A stretch of DNA of 64,000 nucleotides from Ceratotherium simum simum (GCF_000283155.1 NW_004454207.1:7895778-7959777), one strand, 5' to 3'. Positions 22,191 through 34,626 are shown, numbered from the stretch's first letter. Program-made: numbers and translations. Notes: generated from the letters alone by a model not told the origin.

Positions 22191-24170
22191 GCCAGCATTA
22201 GGCGGTTAGGAACAATAGATGTTCTTGAGATGCTTTACCTCAAAAGGGTCCCCTGCTAGGCTGTTTGGGAAACAGTGGACACCATAGCTCTTTCTTAGAG
22301 ATTCATATTAGAGACACATATTAACATATTGAAGGCTCTGAGGAATCCTGCAGTAAAGAAACCTGTTTAATCCTGCTTCTCCTGAACTTGTTTGTTGGTG
22401 GGACCTTTTTTGCCTTATTCCTAGAATCATAAACCACATAGAACTACTCTTCCACAAACAGACTTTGGAAAACCTGGCACCAGGCTAAGCTGCCTGCTGA
22501 TTACCATCCTGTCTGATATAACAACAGATACCCTCAGACACCTTCTGGTGGTAGGTAGTTCCCTCCCTTTTCTTATCCTTTCATCTCATGAGATCCAGGA
22601 AGAGTCACCAGTTCAGTCTTACAGACTCTTCTTATTCATTTAAGACCCCAGACACAAGCAAATGCTACAGTGTTCTACTGGAAAGGTGGTGGTGGAAGGG
22701 GCCTTTTTAGTGCCGTCTGCCGGGGACTCCTCTACCCCTCTCTGTGCCCCTTAGTTATATTTAGGCCACAGACATCAGGCTCTGTGACCCTTGTTTTGAT
22801 GAATACCAAAGAGAATGTAGCAGGGTGAGCCTGAAGAGGTAACTGTTCTCCATGCCCTTGTCTACACAGGCCAACGGGGAAGAATTAGACCTGCCTACCT
22901 AACTCCCACTTTGAGAGCTGGGGTGTGTGCCAGTTGAATGGCTATGGGTTCTAGATTTGGGTTCCTCAGGGCTAGAGCTAGAGTAGGAATTTCTCACAAA
23001 AGCCAGCATCTTGAGGAAAAGCTGAGTTTCTAAGGTGGGAAGCCACACAATTCACATCTAGAATACCAGAGGTGGAATCAAGGTCAAGGTGGCTGAGCCC
23101 TGTGGGAGTTCGAGATGCACTTTGAAATAAAATAAAGTTAAGAATGAATAAGAACCACTTGGGGAGGCTCCAAAGGCCATCTTTTGTTCTTTCCTTGTGT
23201 TTTCACCTTGGGAAATGCAAAGTGGTTAGGATGAAAAGAACTGAACATCATCAAACAGTTCCACCCTCCAGTTCTCCCCACTTAGCCCCTGACACACACG
23301 CAGTAAAAACCTTTTAGCAGAAGTCTTAGAAACCTTTCCTTTTGCAGATTAGGAGTGAGTGCCAATGATGAGTCACTATTTTATGTTTATGCTTTAAAAC
23401 CATCCTTGGTATATATTGGTAGGGGCAGCAGCACTGGGCAAGTTTCAAGCTGTTTTTTGCCAAGATCCACCTTTTCAGTGGTTCGTGTCACTGACTATAG
23501 CACTCTTGGGTCTTTGTGAACGCTGCAGAAACTCCCCACATCTTGGGCTGGAGAACCCCTTCCAGGCCCCAGGGAATCATTTCTTCAGAGAGTTCTTTAG
23601 CATGCTAAGTGCTTTTCTAATGCTGACAGAGGGCGGGAAATGGAAGAAGGTTAGATTTTTCCCAATAATGGAAAATCTCCAAATCATTTTTATCAGCTTT
23701 GCAGCAGCCAGAGATGTCCTCAAAGGCACATACACGTGTAAAAATTCGCTTCCCTCACTGCCCTTAAGTAGGTGATTACAGTCTAGGTTGGGCAGTTGTC
23801 GGAGTGGTAAATGGCACCTGGCCTTAGCCAGCTCTTGTTTTGGCAAGAATTAAAATGAGTACTTGTTTTTTTTTTTTTTACCTGTTACCTGAGGGAGAAA
23901 AACAGTTTAAAAATAAGTTGCTTAATAATAATTACTTAATCATGTAAAAATTCTAACAGCAAATTATTTTTTCTAATAACCAAAGAGTTCTAGAACAATT
24001 CTCATTTCTTTCCATCATGATTTAAAACTTTTCTTTAAAAATGGGTGTATAGGTACTACCCATTTTCTGGTTTAATAAAAGGCTTTTGTATAATCAAGTG
24101 GTATGTATCTGCACAAAACGATGGATGAATAATGACTTTTATCAATTTTAAAAAAGACTCTGGCTTAGAA
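22191..24170. other. unassigned repeat-poor sequence
   Basis: Nearly 2 kb without a repeat or exon that I can support. The 119-codon frame at 23416-23775 shows no domain or splice support. Confidence 0.4.
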
Positions 24171-24174
24171 ATAT

Positions 24175-24310
24175 TCATTCTTTTATTCATTCATTCATTT
24201 AGCATTTATCAAACACCTGCTATGTGAAAGGCACTGTGTAGGTGGCAGAGATTCAAGGAGTATTTAGAAAGAAAGATACGTGTAGAGCTTACAGTCTAGC
24301 AGAAATATAC
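24175..24310 (+). repeat. old repeat patch, family unresolved
   Basis: ATTCATTCATTCATTTAGCA, AACACCTGCTATGTGAAAGG and GAGCTTACAGTCTAGC are typical of a common old mammalian repeat. Confidence 0.4.
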
Positions 24311-24467
24311 TCAAGTTTGATACTTTTTAGTTCCTAGTGAATCTTTTTAATGGAATTTGGTTTGTTGTGTAGTGAATTAACTAAGAGGTGGCTGAGAACC
24401 AAATGCCCTTGGAGAGATATTACTGTATTTATTTATTTTCTGGAAAAAGAAAATCGTGATTGAAATA

Positions 24468-24972
24468 CAGATCTTCCTTGACTTACAATGGGGTTACATC
24501 CCAATAAACCCATTGTAAGTTGAAAATATTGTAAATTGAAAATGCATTTAATATACCTAACCTACCAAACCTCATAGCTTAGCCTAGCCTACCTTAAAGG
24601 AGCTCAGACATGTTACATTAGCCTGCAGTTGGGCAAAATCATCCAACACAAAGCCTGTTTTATAGTAAAGTATTGAATAGCTCATGTAATTGATTGACTA
24701 CTGTACTGAAAATGAAAAACAGAATGGTTGTATGGGGACGGAATGGTTGTAGGTGTATCGGTTGTTTACCCTCATGATCGCCGGGCTGACTGGGAGCTGC
24801 AGCTCACTGCCACTGCCCAGCATCATGAGGGAGGATCAGACCACATGTTTCTAGCCCAGGAGAAGATCAAATTCAAAATTCGAAGTCGAGTTTCTACTGA
24901 ATGCATATTGCTTTCGCACCATGGTAAAGTCGAAAAATCATGAGTCGACCGTTTTAAGTTGGGAACCATCTG
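24468..24972. mobile_element. Tigger-class nonautonomous DNA transposon
   Basis: The left end CTTGACTTACAATGGGGTTA and right end TTTTAAGTTGGGAACCATCT are inverted-repeat related. The interior contains CCTAACCTACCAAACCTCAT and CACCATGGTAAAGTCGAAAA. About 505 bp. No transposase frame is seen. Confidence 0.65.
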
Positions 24973-25096
24973 CATATCACTTCTTATTGTTGAGTCAGTG
25001 TTTGTTGCTTACTCAATGCCCAACTCTTGCGTACTGATAAAAAGGGGTAGAAAAAATAGCATAAAGATGGAAGTGAAGCCCAAGGGAGATATGGAG

Positions 25097-25290
25097 AGCA
25101 ATGTTTCTCAAACTGAGATACAGGGAGTGCCTGCGTCAAAGTCCCCTGAAGGGTGCACTTTAATTGCAGATTCCCAGGCCTCCCGGACTTCTTGAATCCA
25201 AGTATTGGCAGTCTGCATTAGGAGTCTGCATTTTTTTTAAATAAGCTGCCCTGATAAGTCTTGTGCTATTTATATTGGAGAGCACTAATC
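25097..25290. mobile_element. hAT-type nonautonomous element
   Basis: Starts CAATGTTTCTCAAACTGAG and ends ATTGGAGAGCACTAATC. Diverged hAT-like ends with a TTGCAGATTCCCAGGCC block inside. Confidence 0.5.
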
Positions 25291-25602
25291 TAGGCACTTG
25301 GAGAAGGTCACTAGAAGTAGATGAACTACTTCAAAGGGTGATGAAGAACCCGGCAGATGTGTTCTCATAGGCACTGCAGATAACCTTTGAGAAATTTCTG
25401 AATATGGAGAGAAGGCAGGTGATGGGTAAATAGTTTCTCATTCTCAAAAATGACAAAAGAGTAGATGCCAGAAGCCACAGCCTTATAACCCTGACATGAC
25501 CTCTGGAAAAATTCTGTTCCAAACAAATGGAGTCAGAGCAGTTAGAGGAAAATCGGATGGTCATTAGGCATCATCATGGGTTTGCTAAAACATTGTCTCT
25601 GT

Positions 25603-25815
25603 TAGAGGTTGTCAAACTTTGTTGTGCATTAGAATCATCTGGGGAGCTTTAAAAAAATCTTGATGCCCAACCCCTACTCAATACCTATTATATCAGAATC
25701 TCTGGGGATGGGACCCAGGCATCAGTATTTTTTAAACCTCCAAAGATTCTGATTTAATGAGGTGCTTTTTGAGTACTGGGAGTTTTAAAAGCTCCCCTGG
25801 TGATGCTAATATGCG
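25603..25815. mobile_element. hAT-Charlie element (MER20-like)
   Basis: TGTGCATTAGAATCATCTGG, GGAGCTTTAAAAAAATC, CAGAATCTCTGGGGATGGGA, GGCATCAGTATTTTTTAAAC and AAAGCTCCCCTGGTGATGCT follow the MER20 layout, with extra internal sequence. Confidence 0.7.
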
Positions 25816-25946
25816 ACGAATGTCTATATGACATTAGGCAAGTTGCTTAACTTCCTTGCACTTTGTGTAAATTCTAGGTAACTTTAAAGGTGTCTCCCAT
25901 GTTTAAACTTCTATGATTCTGTTATTAAAAATCATGCCAAACTGAT

Positions 25947-26061
25947 TTCCTTCCTTTCGTTCTTCCTCTCTTCTTCCTTCTCCTTCCTTCCTTCCCTCTT
26001 TTCCTTCCTCCCTCACTCCTTCCTTCTCCTCTTCCTCTTCTTTTTCTTCTTCTTCTGCTGC
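25947..26061. repeat. CT-rich polypyrimidine tract
   Basis: About 115 bp of imperfect CCTT and CTT units on the + strand, a typical purine/pyrimidine simple repeat. Confidence 0.9.
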
Positions 26062-27457
26062 TAGGATAGGCTGGAATGTCAAGGTGTCAAATTATATACC
26101 TTAATTTCATTAAAATATTTAGCAAAATTTCTAGGATGTCTCATAGATAAATAAGATGATAGTTATGATGGGTAAATTTACCACCTAACTGAACAAATAT
26201 GCTTAGAGAGTGTGAATGTAATGGATCTGTAGTAGCCCTAAAGAATGGTCTGGAGTGGAATGCCACAAGAGTTGTTCTGCCCTAGTTGCTGACCTTGTTA
26301 ACATTTTTTATCCGTGATGTGGATAAGAAAGATATGAAAGAAATGCCTATCAAATTTGGAAATAATCCAAAGTTTTGGAGGGTTAGTTAATTCAATACGT
26401 AAAAGAATCAGGCCTGATTACAATATCTGATTAGATATTAGATATTAACAGATATTAGAATATCTGTTTTTTAAGGTTATTATTGTTTTAAAAATATTTC
26501 CATAATTCAGATACTTTGCTCATTTTATTTTGCCCCTCACTTTGAGTCGAAATTTTGAAGCTTTTAGTGTAGTTCTAATGGAAAAATAGACATGGCTAGT
26601 AGGGTCCTGAGTCAGTTGGTCTCTGACTTTGTTCCTGTCAAGAAATGCAAATAGATTAGATCGGGCTGGTTTGGAGCATCACAAAATAAAGGAAACATCA
26701 CCCAAAAAAGCAATGAGGTGGGATACTATGGAAAGGAATTGTGTTGAGAACTCCCATGGAGTGATTGTGGGAGATCCAATTTAGCAGTTGCAGAGAACTC
26801 ATCAGAAGGCCTGGTAAGCATGAGGGTAGACTTCGGAGGGGCCTCAGAAACACTTGGAGAACTTGTTTAAAAAGGCACTCTCACACATTCTGATGCCTTA
26901 GTCTGGGGGGAGGCCTTGAGCTTCTTTTTCTTAAAACAAGCATCCCAACTGATTCTGAGAAATATGGTCAAAGAACTCACTTTAATTTTAATTTTGGCAT
27001 AGTTGTTTAAATATGTTGTTTTTGTTTCATAGAAAGTCAGCCTCCAATTTGTGTTTTTAAAAGCCCAGATAGATTTAATTATTTTGAGCTTAAAACAAAA
27101 ACAGTTAAATTATATCAGATGCTCCATATCCCATTCCCTGTATTTCAATTAGAAAATTGTAAGCTCTTACATTTCCATTTTTCTTTTCATTTTTAATGCT
27201 TTATTTTATACAGATCTTGATCTGACCTAGACACGGGGAAAATATAACTCATGTGTAGCAGAGAAGCAATCGATAGCTGCTCTGTTGCTGCTGCTGTGTT
27301 TTGGAAAATAAACCAGGATTAGATTATGTCTGATCACTTTCTACATCACATGATGAACAGCAGTTGAGAAGAAGCATAAGATGAATCCTGCTGAGCAGTC
27401 CTCAGATACCGTGTTAACGGACGCTTTCCTCTCTCCCTCCTGTGTCTTCCTCATCAG
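26062..27457. other. unassigned sequence before PPEF1 coding exon 1
   Basis: No repeat or exon that I can support. The last 40 bases form the pyrimidine tract of the exon acceptor. Confidence 0.4.
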
Positions 27458-27573
27458 GATCTATGACTGAAGGGGATCAGCCACGAGTGGCTCCTCACAG
27501 CATAAAGGGAGGCACTTTGCTCGCTCTGTCTTGGAATGAGAAGTTGAATTCACAAACACACAATTGAGAAGAC
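27458..27573 (+). other. PPEF1: PPEF1 5'UTR part of the first coding exon
   Basis: A pyrimidine-rich tract (27426-27455) ends in CATCAG, and the exon is read from the G at 27458 up to the start codon at 27574. The acceptor shows that at least one further 5'UTR exon lies upstream; I cannot place it with certainty. The leader contains one upstream ATG at 27463 that opens a 34-codon frame (annotated separately). The exact 5' boundary is inferred from splice-site quality and needs a transcript to confirm it. Confidence 0.75.
27463..27567 (+). other. upstream ORF in PPEF1 leader, 34 codons
   Basis: The ATG at 27463 opens a frame of 34 codons that closes with TGA at 27565-27567. It is in the same frame as PPEF1, and the stop is separated from the PPEF1 ATG by only two codons (GAA GAC). 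The uORF start context is weak (T at -3, A at +4), while the main start has G at -3 and G at +4, so leaky scanning could serve the main ORF. The in-frame stop also supports 27574 as the true N-terminus, because the coding frame cannot extend 5' through this exon. Function is inference only. Confidence 0.45.
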
Positions 27574-27619
27574 ATGGGCTGTGGTACATCTTCAGTGAAA
27601 GACAGGAAATCTGAGAGAG
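27574..27619 (+). CDS. PPEF1: PPEF1 coding exon 1: N-terminal acylation segment
   Basis: This is the first coding exon of PPEF1, a Ca2+/calmodulin-linked serine/threonine phosphatase of the rdgC family. The ATG at 27574 lies in a good context and opens 15 complete codons, MGCGTSSVKDRKSER, plus one base (phase 1). The donor AGAG|GTGAGTG is strong. The Met-Gly-Cys start matches the N-terminal acylation signal (myristate on Gly2, palmitate on Cys3) known for PPEF family members and suggests membrane anchoring. Joined to the exon at 47015, the spacing from Met to the IQ motif equals that of human PPEF1 as I recall it. No EF-hand or catalytic residue is encoded here. The exon lies in a repeat-free stretch between a CT-rich tract and a large L1 block. 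Confidence 0.88.
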
Positions 27620-28860
27620 GTGAGTGCTAGGATCATGCCTGTCTATGAATGAAAAGGGCAGAGTGAGCTGGATTCACCCTCTCCCCCTTTCTCATTCACT
27701 CACGTGGTGCTCAAGCTGCCCTCTGTGATTTTGCACAAGGCAACATCACTTTAACTGAAGGTGAAATATTAGGGTAACATGGGAAACTACCTTTAGGAAG
27801 ATGTAGCTTTGAATTTATGATGTACCATAAAGTATTATCTAAGAGATATTTTATGTTTGATTTGATTTTGGTTGAAAATGTACCAATATAAAATCTCAAT
27901 TTAAAACTCAGTGGCAGGGAACCAGAAAGCCTCTGTACATTTATGTCTATTTATTCAGTACACTTATAAATAGATGTATCCATACCTATGTCACATTTAG
28001 TAGCATCATTGAATTTTTATTAGATTTTATAACTCAATGATCAGATTATTTTTTATAGCTTTTCAACACAGAACTTCATTAGATTTGCCTCATGTTTTTA
28101 GAATATTCTAGGTAGAATTTGGGAAATGCTAGATCATCTGTTTGCCAAAAAGCGTGTTGTTCTAAATGGATGACATGCCCCCTACTACCCCCATATAATT
28201 AGAGGCTTATAATATTTCCTTTGTTTATTTTGTACTGAGGTTCTTTCTCATAGCTACTAGAATCTAGATGAAACTTACTTGAGTGTTTAAGGGACATAGT
28301 TTCCACAAGCAAATTAAAATAAAAACAAACAAATAAACTAGGACAATTATGTGAATAATTTGCTCCTAAACTCCGTTCCTTTGTTATCTAGGTTAGAGAT
28401 AATTTTCCCAATTTCTATTCCACATCTTGGTTTTGGAAGTTTCTCAGGCTTAAGATGGAGAGTTTAGGATGCAGAGTATTCTATACTAATTAGTGTGGGA
28501 TGTTTTCCTTTGGGAAGCAAATGCTGTTCTCCCTCCCAGCTGACTTGTGCTGGTGAGTTAGCAAGCTAATCTCTGACAGTAGAGACACGGGAGATGCACT
28601 AACTCTTTCATATCTGTAAGCACGTCATGAAATAAATTTTTCAGAAGCTCCAGCTGAACTAATTCCATAGTAGTAAGAGTCAAGAGAGTAATTATCTTTT
28701 TATGTCTGAGACTACCCAGAGTTCTTTAAATTTAGCCAAATTTCCTAGGTTAAAAAAGGCCAAGCCCAACTTGTAAAAGTTAATTCTCTCTTTTGGAAAT
28801 ATTTTTCAACTTTTAACATGTTGCATGGAAATGGAAATATTAGCTTAGATTTTTTGAATT
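27620..28860 (+). other. PPEF1 intron, 5' part without recognised repeats
   Basis: This follows the first coding exon. I recognise no exon, SINE or LINE until the L1 block at about 28.86 kb. The stretch is AT-rich with no long coding frame. Confidence 0.5.
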
Positions 28861-29475
28861 GCTTTTTCTTTTAAATAATTGATTGAGGTGAAATTCACAT
28901 AACATAGAATTAACCATTTTAAAGGGAACAATTCAGTAGTGTTTGGTACATTCACAATGTTGTGTAACCACCACATCTATCTAGTTCCAAAACATTTCCT
29001 CATTCCAAAGTAAAGCCCCTTATGTATTAAGCACTTTCTCCCTATTTCCCTCTCTTCCCAACCCTTGGCAACCACCAATCTGTATTCTGTCTGTATGAAT
29101 TTATCTGTTCTGGACCTATCATGTAAATGGAATCATACACAATGTGACCTTTTGTGTCTGGCTTCTTTCACTTAGCATCATGTTTTTGAAGTTTATCCAT
29201 GTTGTAGCATGTATCAGTACTTTGTTCTTTTTTAAGACTGAATAGTATTCCATTATTGTTTATACTACATTTTGTTTTTCCATTCATTTGTTGATGGACA
29301 TTTGGGTTTTTTCCACCTTTTTGGTTACTGTGAATAGTTCTGCTATGAACATGTGTGTATGTGTACTTGTTTGAGTCCCTGTTTTCAATTCTTTTGAGTA
29401 TATACCTAGGAGTGGAACTGCAGGTCATATGATAATTCTACGTTTAACTTTTTGAGGACATGCCAAACTGTTTTC
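28861..29475 (-). repeat. antisense L1 3' fragment
   Basis: TTGAGGTGAAATTCACATAA, CCTTGGCAACCACCAATCTG and TATACCTAGGAGTGGAACTG are antisense L1 3' end motifs. A second, separate L1 follows. Confidence 0.85.
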
Positions 29476-30603
29476 CTGGATCATTTTTTAAAAACAGCAG
29501 CTTTATTGAGATATAATTCATATACCACACAATTTACCAGTTTAAAGCGTATAATTCAATAGTTTTTAGTATATTCACAGAGCTGTACAACCATTACCAC
29601 AATCAATAACATTTTCATCCCCCCACCCCGCCCAGAAACTGATTGAGTCCCTCCTCTACCCACTACCTCTCCAGCCCTAGGCAATCACTAATCTACTTTC
29701 TGTCTCTATAGATTTGGGCTATTCTGGACGTTTTATATAAATATAATCAGACAATATGGAGTCTTTTTGTCTGACTTATTTCACTCAGCATAATGTTTTC
29801 AAAGTTCATCCATGTTGTAGCATGAATCAGAACTTCATTCCTTTTTATTGCTGAATAATATTCCATTTTATGAATATGCCACATTGTATTCATCCATTCA
29901 TCAATCAATGGACATTTGGATTGTTTCTACTTTTTTACTATTGTGAACAATATGAACTGCTATGAACATTCATATACAAGTTATTGTGTAAACAAATGTT
30001 TTCAGTTCTCTTGGGTATGTACCTAGGAGTAGAATTGCTGGTCATATGGTAGCTCAATGTTTAACAGTTTGAGAAACTTCCAAACTGTTTTCCCAAGTGG
30101 CTGCACCATTCTACATTCCCACCAGCAATGTGTGATGGTTCCAATTTTTCCACATCCTCAGCAACACTTTTTATTGGCTGTCCTTTTGATTTTACCCATC
30201 CTAGTGGGTATAAAGGGGTATCTCATTGTTTTTATTTGCATTTCCCTAATGACTAATGGTGTTGAGCATCTTTGCATGTATTTATTGGCCATTTGTAGAT
30301 CTTCTTTGGAGAAATGTCTATTCAGATCATTTGTCCAGTTTTTAATTGATTTATTTTTATGTTATTTTGTTGTAAGAGTTCTTTATATATTCTATTTTAA
30401 GTTCCTTTTCAAGTATATGATTTGCAAATGTTCTCTCCCATTCAGTGGGTTGTCTCCTCACTTTCCTGATGATGTCCTTTGAAGCACAAAGGTTTTTAAT
30501 TATGATGAACTCCAATTTATGTTTTCTTTGGTTACCTGTGCTTTTGGTATTGTATCCAAGTATCTATTGCCAAATCCAAGATTATTTATGCTTATGTTTT
30601 CTT

Positions 30604-30860
30604 CTTCTTCCTTTTTTTTTTTTTGGTGAGGAAAGTTAGCCCTGAGCTAACATCTGTTGCCAATCCTCCTCTTTTTGCTGAGGAAGATTGGCCCTGGGCT
30701 AACATCCATGCCCATCTTCCTTTACTTTATATGTGGGACGCCTGCCACAGCATGGCTTGATAAGTGGTGGGTAGGTCCACGTCCGGGATCTGAGCCTGCA
30801 AACTCCAGGCCGCCGAAGCAGCATGTGCAAACTTAACCACTACACCACTGGGCCAGCCCC
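30604..30860 (-). mobile_element. ERE SINE inserted in L1
   Basis: Antisense copy with a perfect 14-bp duplication GCTTATGTTTTCTT (30590-30603 and 30861-30874). Confidence 0.94.
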
Positions 30861-31493
30861 GCTTATGTTTTCTTTTAAGAGTTTTATATTTTTAGCTCTT
30901 ACATTTAGGTTTTTGATCTATTTTAAGTTAATTTTCATGTATGGTATGAGGTAGGTTACAGATTTATTCTTTGCATGTGGATATCCAGTTGTCCCAGCAC
31001 TATTTGTTGAAAAGACTATTCTGGCCCCATTGAATGGTCTTGGCACTCTTTTCAAAAATCAATTGACTGTAAATGTGAGGGATTATTTCCGGACTGTTAG
31101 TTCTGTTCCATTGATCTGTGTGTCTAGCTTTATGCCAGTACCACACTGTCTTGATTACTATAGCTTTTGTAGAAAGTTTTGAAATTGGGAGTGTGAGTCC
31201 TTCAACTTTTTTCTCTTTTTCAAGACTATTTTGGTTTTCTGGGTCCCTTACATTTCCATATGAATTTTAGGATCAATTTGTCAATTTCTCAAAAGAAGCC
31301 AGCTGGAGTATTGATGGAGATTGCATTGAACCTAGATCAATTTGGGGAGATTGCCATCTTAACAGTTAAATCATCTGATCCATGGACATGGGATGTCTTT
31401 CCATTTATTTAGGTCTTCTTTAATTTCTTTCAACAGTGTTTTGTAGTGTTCAGAGTTTGTTTTATATTTCTTTGGTTAAATTTAGCCTAAATA

Positions 31494-31754
31494 GGGGACG
31501 GCCTGGTGGCGTAGTGGTTGAGTTCACGAGCTCCGCTTCATGGCCTGGGGTTCACGGGTTTGGATCCCAGGCATGGACCTACACCACTCATCAAGCCATG
31601 CCGTGGCCGTGACTGACATACAAAAATGGAGGAAGTTGGCATAGATGTTAGCTCAGGGACAATCTTCCTCAAGCAAAAAGAGGAGGATTGGCAACGAGTG
31701 TTAGCTCAGGGCCAATCTTCCTCACACACATACACACACAAAATTTTTTTAAAA
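31494..31754 (+). mobile_element. ERE SINE inserted in L1
   Basis: Sense copy starting GGGGACGGCCTGGTGGCG. Perfect 16-bp duplication AAATTTAGCCTAAATA (31478-31493 and 31755-31770). Confidence 0.94.
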
Positions 31755-33072
31755 AAATTTAGCCTAAATATTTTATTCTTTTTGATGCTATAGTAGATAG
31801 AATTGTTTTCTTAATTTCATTTTTGTATTGTTCATTGCAAGTGTATAGAAAAACAATTGATTTTTATGTGTTGATCTTGTATCTTGAAAACTTGCTGAAC
31901 TCATTTATTAGCTCTAATAAATTTTTAATGGATTCCTTAGGATTTTCTATTTACAAATCTTGTCATCTGCAAATAGAGATAGTTTTACTTCTTCCTTTCT
32001 ATTCTATGTCTTTTATTTCATTTTTTTGCCTAATTATCCTGGCTGTCCTCTGTTATAATGTTGAATAGAAATGCGAGGGTAGACATCCTTGTCTTGTTCC
32101 TAATCTTAGGGGGAAAGCATTGTAGATACTCTATCAGGTTGAAGAAGTTCATTCCTATTCCTGGTTTATTGATTGTTTTTTATTAAGAAGTAGTTTTCAA
32201 TTTTGTCAAATGTTTTGTCTGCACGTATTGAGAGGATCACATAGTTTTTGTCCTTTGTTCTATGGTATGGTGTATGTTAATTGAATTTCAGATGTTAAGC
32301 CAACTTTGCATCCCTGGGATAAATCCCACTTGGTTGTGGTTTATAATCCTTTTTATATGTTGCTGGATTCAGTTTGCTAGTATTTTGTTTAGGATTTTTG
32401 CACCTATATTCATAAGAGATATTGGTCTATAGTTTTCTTTTCTTGTGATGTCTTTGTCTGGTTTTCATATCAGGGTAATACTGGCCTCATAGAATGAGGT
32501 GGAAAGTGTTCCCTTCTCTTCCATTTCTTAGAGGAGTTTGTGAAGAATTGGTATTAATTCTCCTTTAAATGTTTGGTAGAATTTGTCAGTGAAGCTATCT
32601 GGGCATGGGCCTTTCTTTGTGGGTAGTTTTTTGATTACTTATTCTGTCTTTTTACTTGTTATAGGTCTATTCAGATTTTCCATATCTTCTCGAGTCATTT
32701 TCAGTAGTTTGTGTCCTTCTAGGAATTTGTCCATTTCATCTAAATGATCTAATAGCATATACTTATTCAGAGTATTCCCTTATAATTCTTTTTATTCTTC
32801 CATTATCTCTTGTTGAATATGTTAATCAATGTTTATTATGATTTCATAATAATAAATCTTCTGAAACTGATGCAATGGTATCTACTTACATTTATCCACA
32901 TGATAAAAATTTTACCCATAAAAACCTTTTCCCCTTTCAGAAATACTGTAAAATATAAAAAGCAGTTGGAAGTAATTAATATTTGCTCATCCTTCTACTA
33001 CCCAAAGATAACGACTATTAACATTCTGATAATTTCCTTCTAGTTTTTCTTTTTGGTATCCTGTAGATTTTT

Positions 33073-33252
33073 TTTTTCCTGAGGAAGATTTGCCCTGCGG
33101 TAATATCTGTGCCAGTCTTCCTCTATTTTATATGTGGGTTGCCACTACAGCATGGCTGCCGCCAAGTGGTGTAGATCTGTGCCCGGGAACTGAACCCGGG
33201 CTGTGGAAGTGGAGCCTGCTGAACTTAACTACTAGGCCACGGGACTGGCCCT
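33073..33252 (-). mobile_element. ERE SINE, first of a serial pair
   Basis: Antisense copy flanked by GGTATCCTGTAGATTTTT (33055-33072) and GGTATAGTGTAGATTTTT (33253-33270). Confidence 0.92.
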
Positions 33253-33271
33253 GGTATAGTGTAGATTTTTG

Positions 33272-33494
33272 TGTGTGTGTCTATGTGTGTGAGGAAGATT
33301 AGCCCTGAGCTAACATCCGATGCCAATTGTCCTCTTTTTGCTGAGGAAGACTGGCCCTGGGCTAACATCTGTGCCCATCTTCCTCTACTTTATATGGGAC
33401 ACCGCCACAGCATGGCTTGACAAGCAGTGCGTCGAACCCTGGGCTGCTGCAGTAGAGCGTGCACACTTAACTGTTACACCACTGGGCTGGCCCC
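33272..33494 (-). mobile_element. ERE SINE, second of a serial pair
   Basis: Antisense copy flanked by a perfect TAGTGTAGATTTTTG (33257-33271 and 33495-33509). The head lacks part of the usual CGCGCCCGGG region. Confidence 0.92.
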
Positions 33495-33833
33495 TAGTGT
33501 AGATTTTTGATCATACTAAATATTATTTTTTATAGCTTCACTTTTGGCACTAAAACATTGTTATATAAACATTTCTCAAGTTGTTATAAATGCTTTGTAA
33601 ACATCATTTTAGCCATTGCTAAATATTTCATTTAGTGGATAGGCCATAATATACTTATTTATTCCTCTAATATTGGAACTTTTTTTACTAATGTAAGTAA
33701 CACTTTGAAGAATTTCTTTGTGTAAAGCTTTTTTCTTATTTTGAATTATTCCCATATTTAGGTGGTTAGACGTGAAATTACTGGGTCAAGGGCTATGAAT
33801 ATTTTGAAAGCTCTTGATAGAAAATAATAGCTA

Positions 33834-34626
33834 TTAAAATCAAAACTACAATGAGCTATCACCTCACTCCTGTCAGAATGGCTATAATTAACAAGATGGG
33901 AAACAACAAGTGTTAGAGATGACGTGCAGAGAAGGGAACTCTCATACATTGCTGGTGGGAGTGCAAACTGGTGCAGCCACTATGGAAAACAGTATGGAGA
34001 TTCCTCAAAAAATTAAGAATAGAACTACCATACGATCCAACTATTCCACTGCTGGGTATTTATCCAAAGAACATGAAAACATGAATGCGTAAAGATACAT
34101 GCACCCCTATGATTATTGCAGCGTTATTCACAATAGCCGAGACTTGGAAGCAACCTAGGTGCCCATCAAGGGATGAATGGATAAAGAAGATGTGGTATAT
34201 ATACAACAATGGGATACTACTCAGTGATAAGAAATGATGAAATCCAGCCATTTGTGACAATATGGACGGACATTGAGGGCATTATGCTAAGTGAAACAAA
34301 TCAGAGGGAGAAAGTCAAATACCATATGATCTCACTCATAAGTAGAAGATAAAAACAATAACACACAATCACATACAGACAGAGATTGGATTGGTGGTTA
34401 CCTGAGGGCAAGGGGGGAGGGAGGAGGGAGAAAGGGATGATTAGGCACATGTGTGTGGTGATGGACTGTAATTAGTCTTTGGGTAGTGAACATGATGTAA
34501 CCTATGCAGAAATCAAAATATAAGGATGTACACCTGAAATCTATATAACGGTATAAACCAACATTACTGCAATAAAAAATAATAATTAAAAATTAAACAA
34601 AGAAAAAAAAATAAAGACAAAAAAAG
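33834..34626 (+). mobile_element. 5'-truncated sense L1 3' end
   Basis: L1 ORF2 end and 3'UTR in sense (GGTGCAGCCACTATGGAAAA, TTCACAATAGCCGAGACTTG, GGATTGGTGGTTACCTGAGG, TGTACACCTGAAATCTATAT) with an A-rich tail. The flanks GAAAATAATAGCTATT (about 33821-33836) and GAAAATAATAGCAATT (about 34628-34643) are its target duplication. Stops break the frame. Confidence 0.88.

Larger units (their letters stand above)
29485..32800 (-). repeat. long antisense L1, split by two EREs
   Basis: It begins with the antisense 3' end (GCTTTATTGAGATATAATTC) and runs through antisense ORF2 sequence (CATTCCCACCAGCAATGTG, GGCCCCATTGAATGGTCTTG, ATTACTATAGCTTTTGTAG) to about 32800. The reading frames are broken, so it is inactive. 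Confidence 0.88.
32801..33825. other. AT-rich old L1-like sequence around an ERE pair
   Basis: 32801-33054 and 33510-33825 look like one diverged antisense L1-type stretch (CCACATGATAAAAATTTTAC, TACCCAAAGATAACGACTAT), carrying the two SINEs between. Confidence 0.4.

Noticed and set aside
1..27000. Exons of RS1, the expected neighbour upstream of PPEF1 on the human X
   Set aside because: I looked for the RS1 first exon on the - strand and found no matching sequence; the gene probably lies further upstream.
30057..30482. 141-codon open frame on the + strand
   Set aside because: It is antisense reading of an L1; the same sequence on the - strand is L1 ORF2 material.
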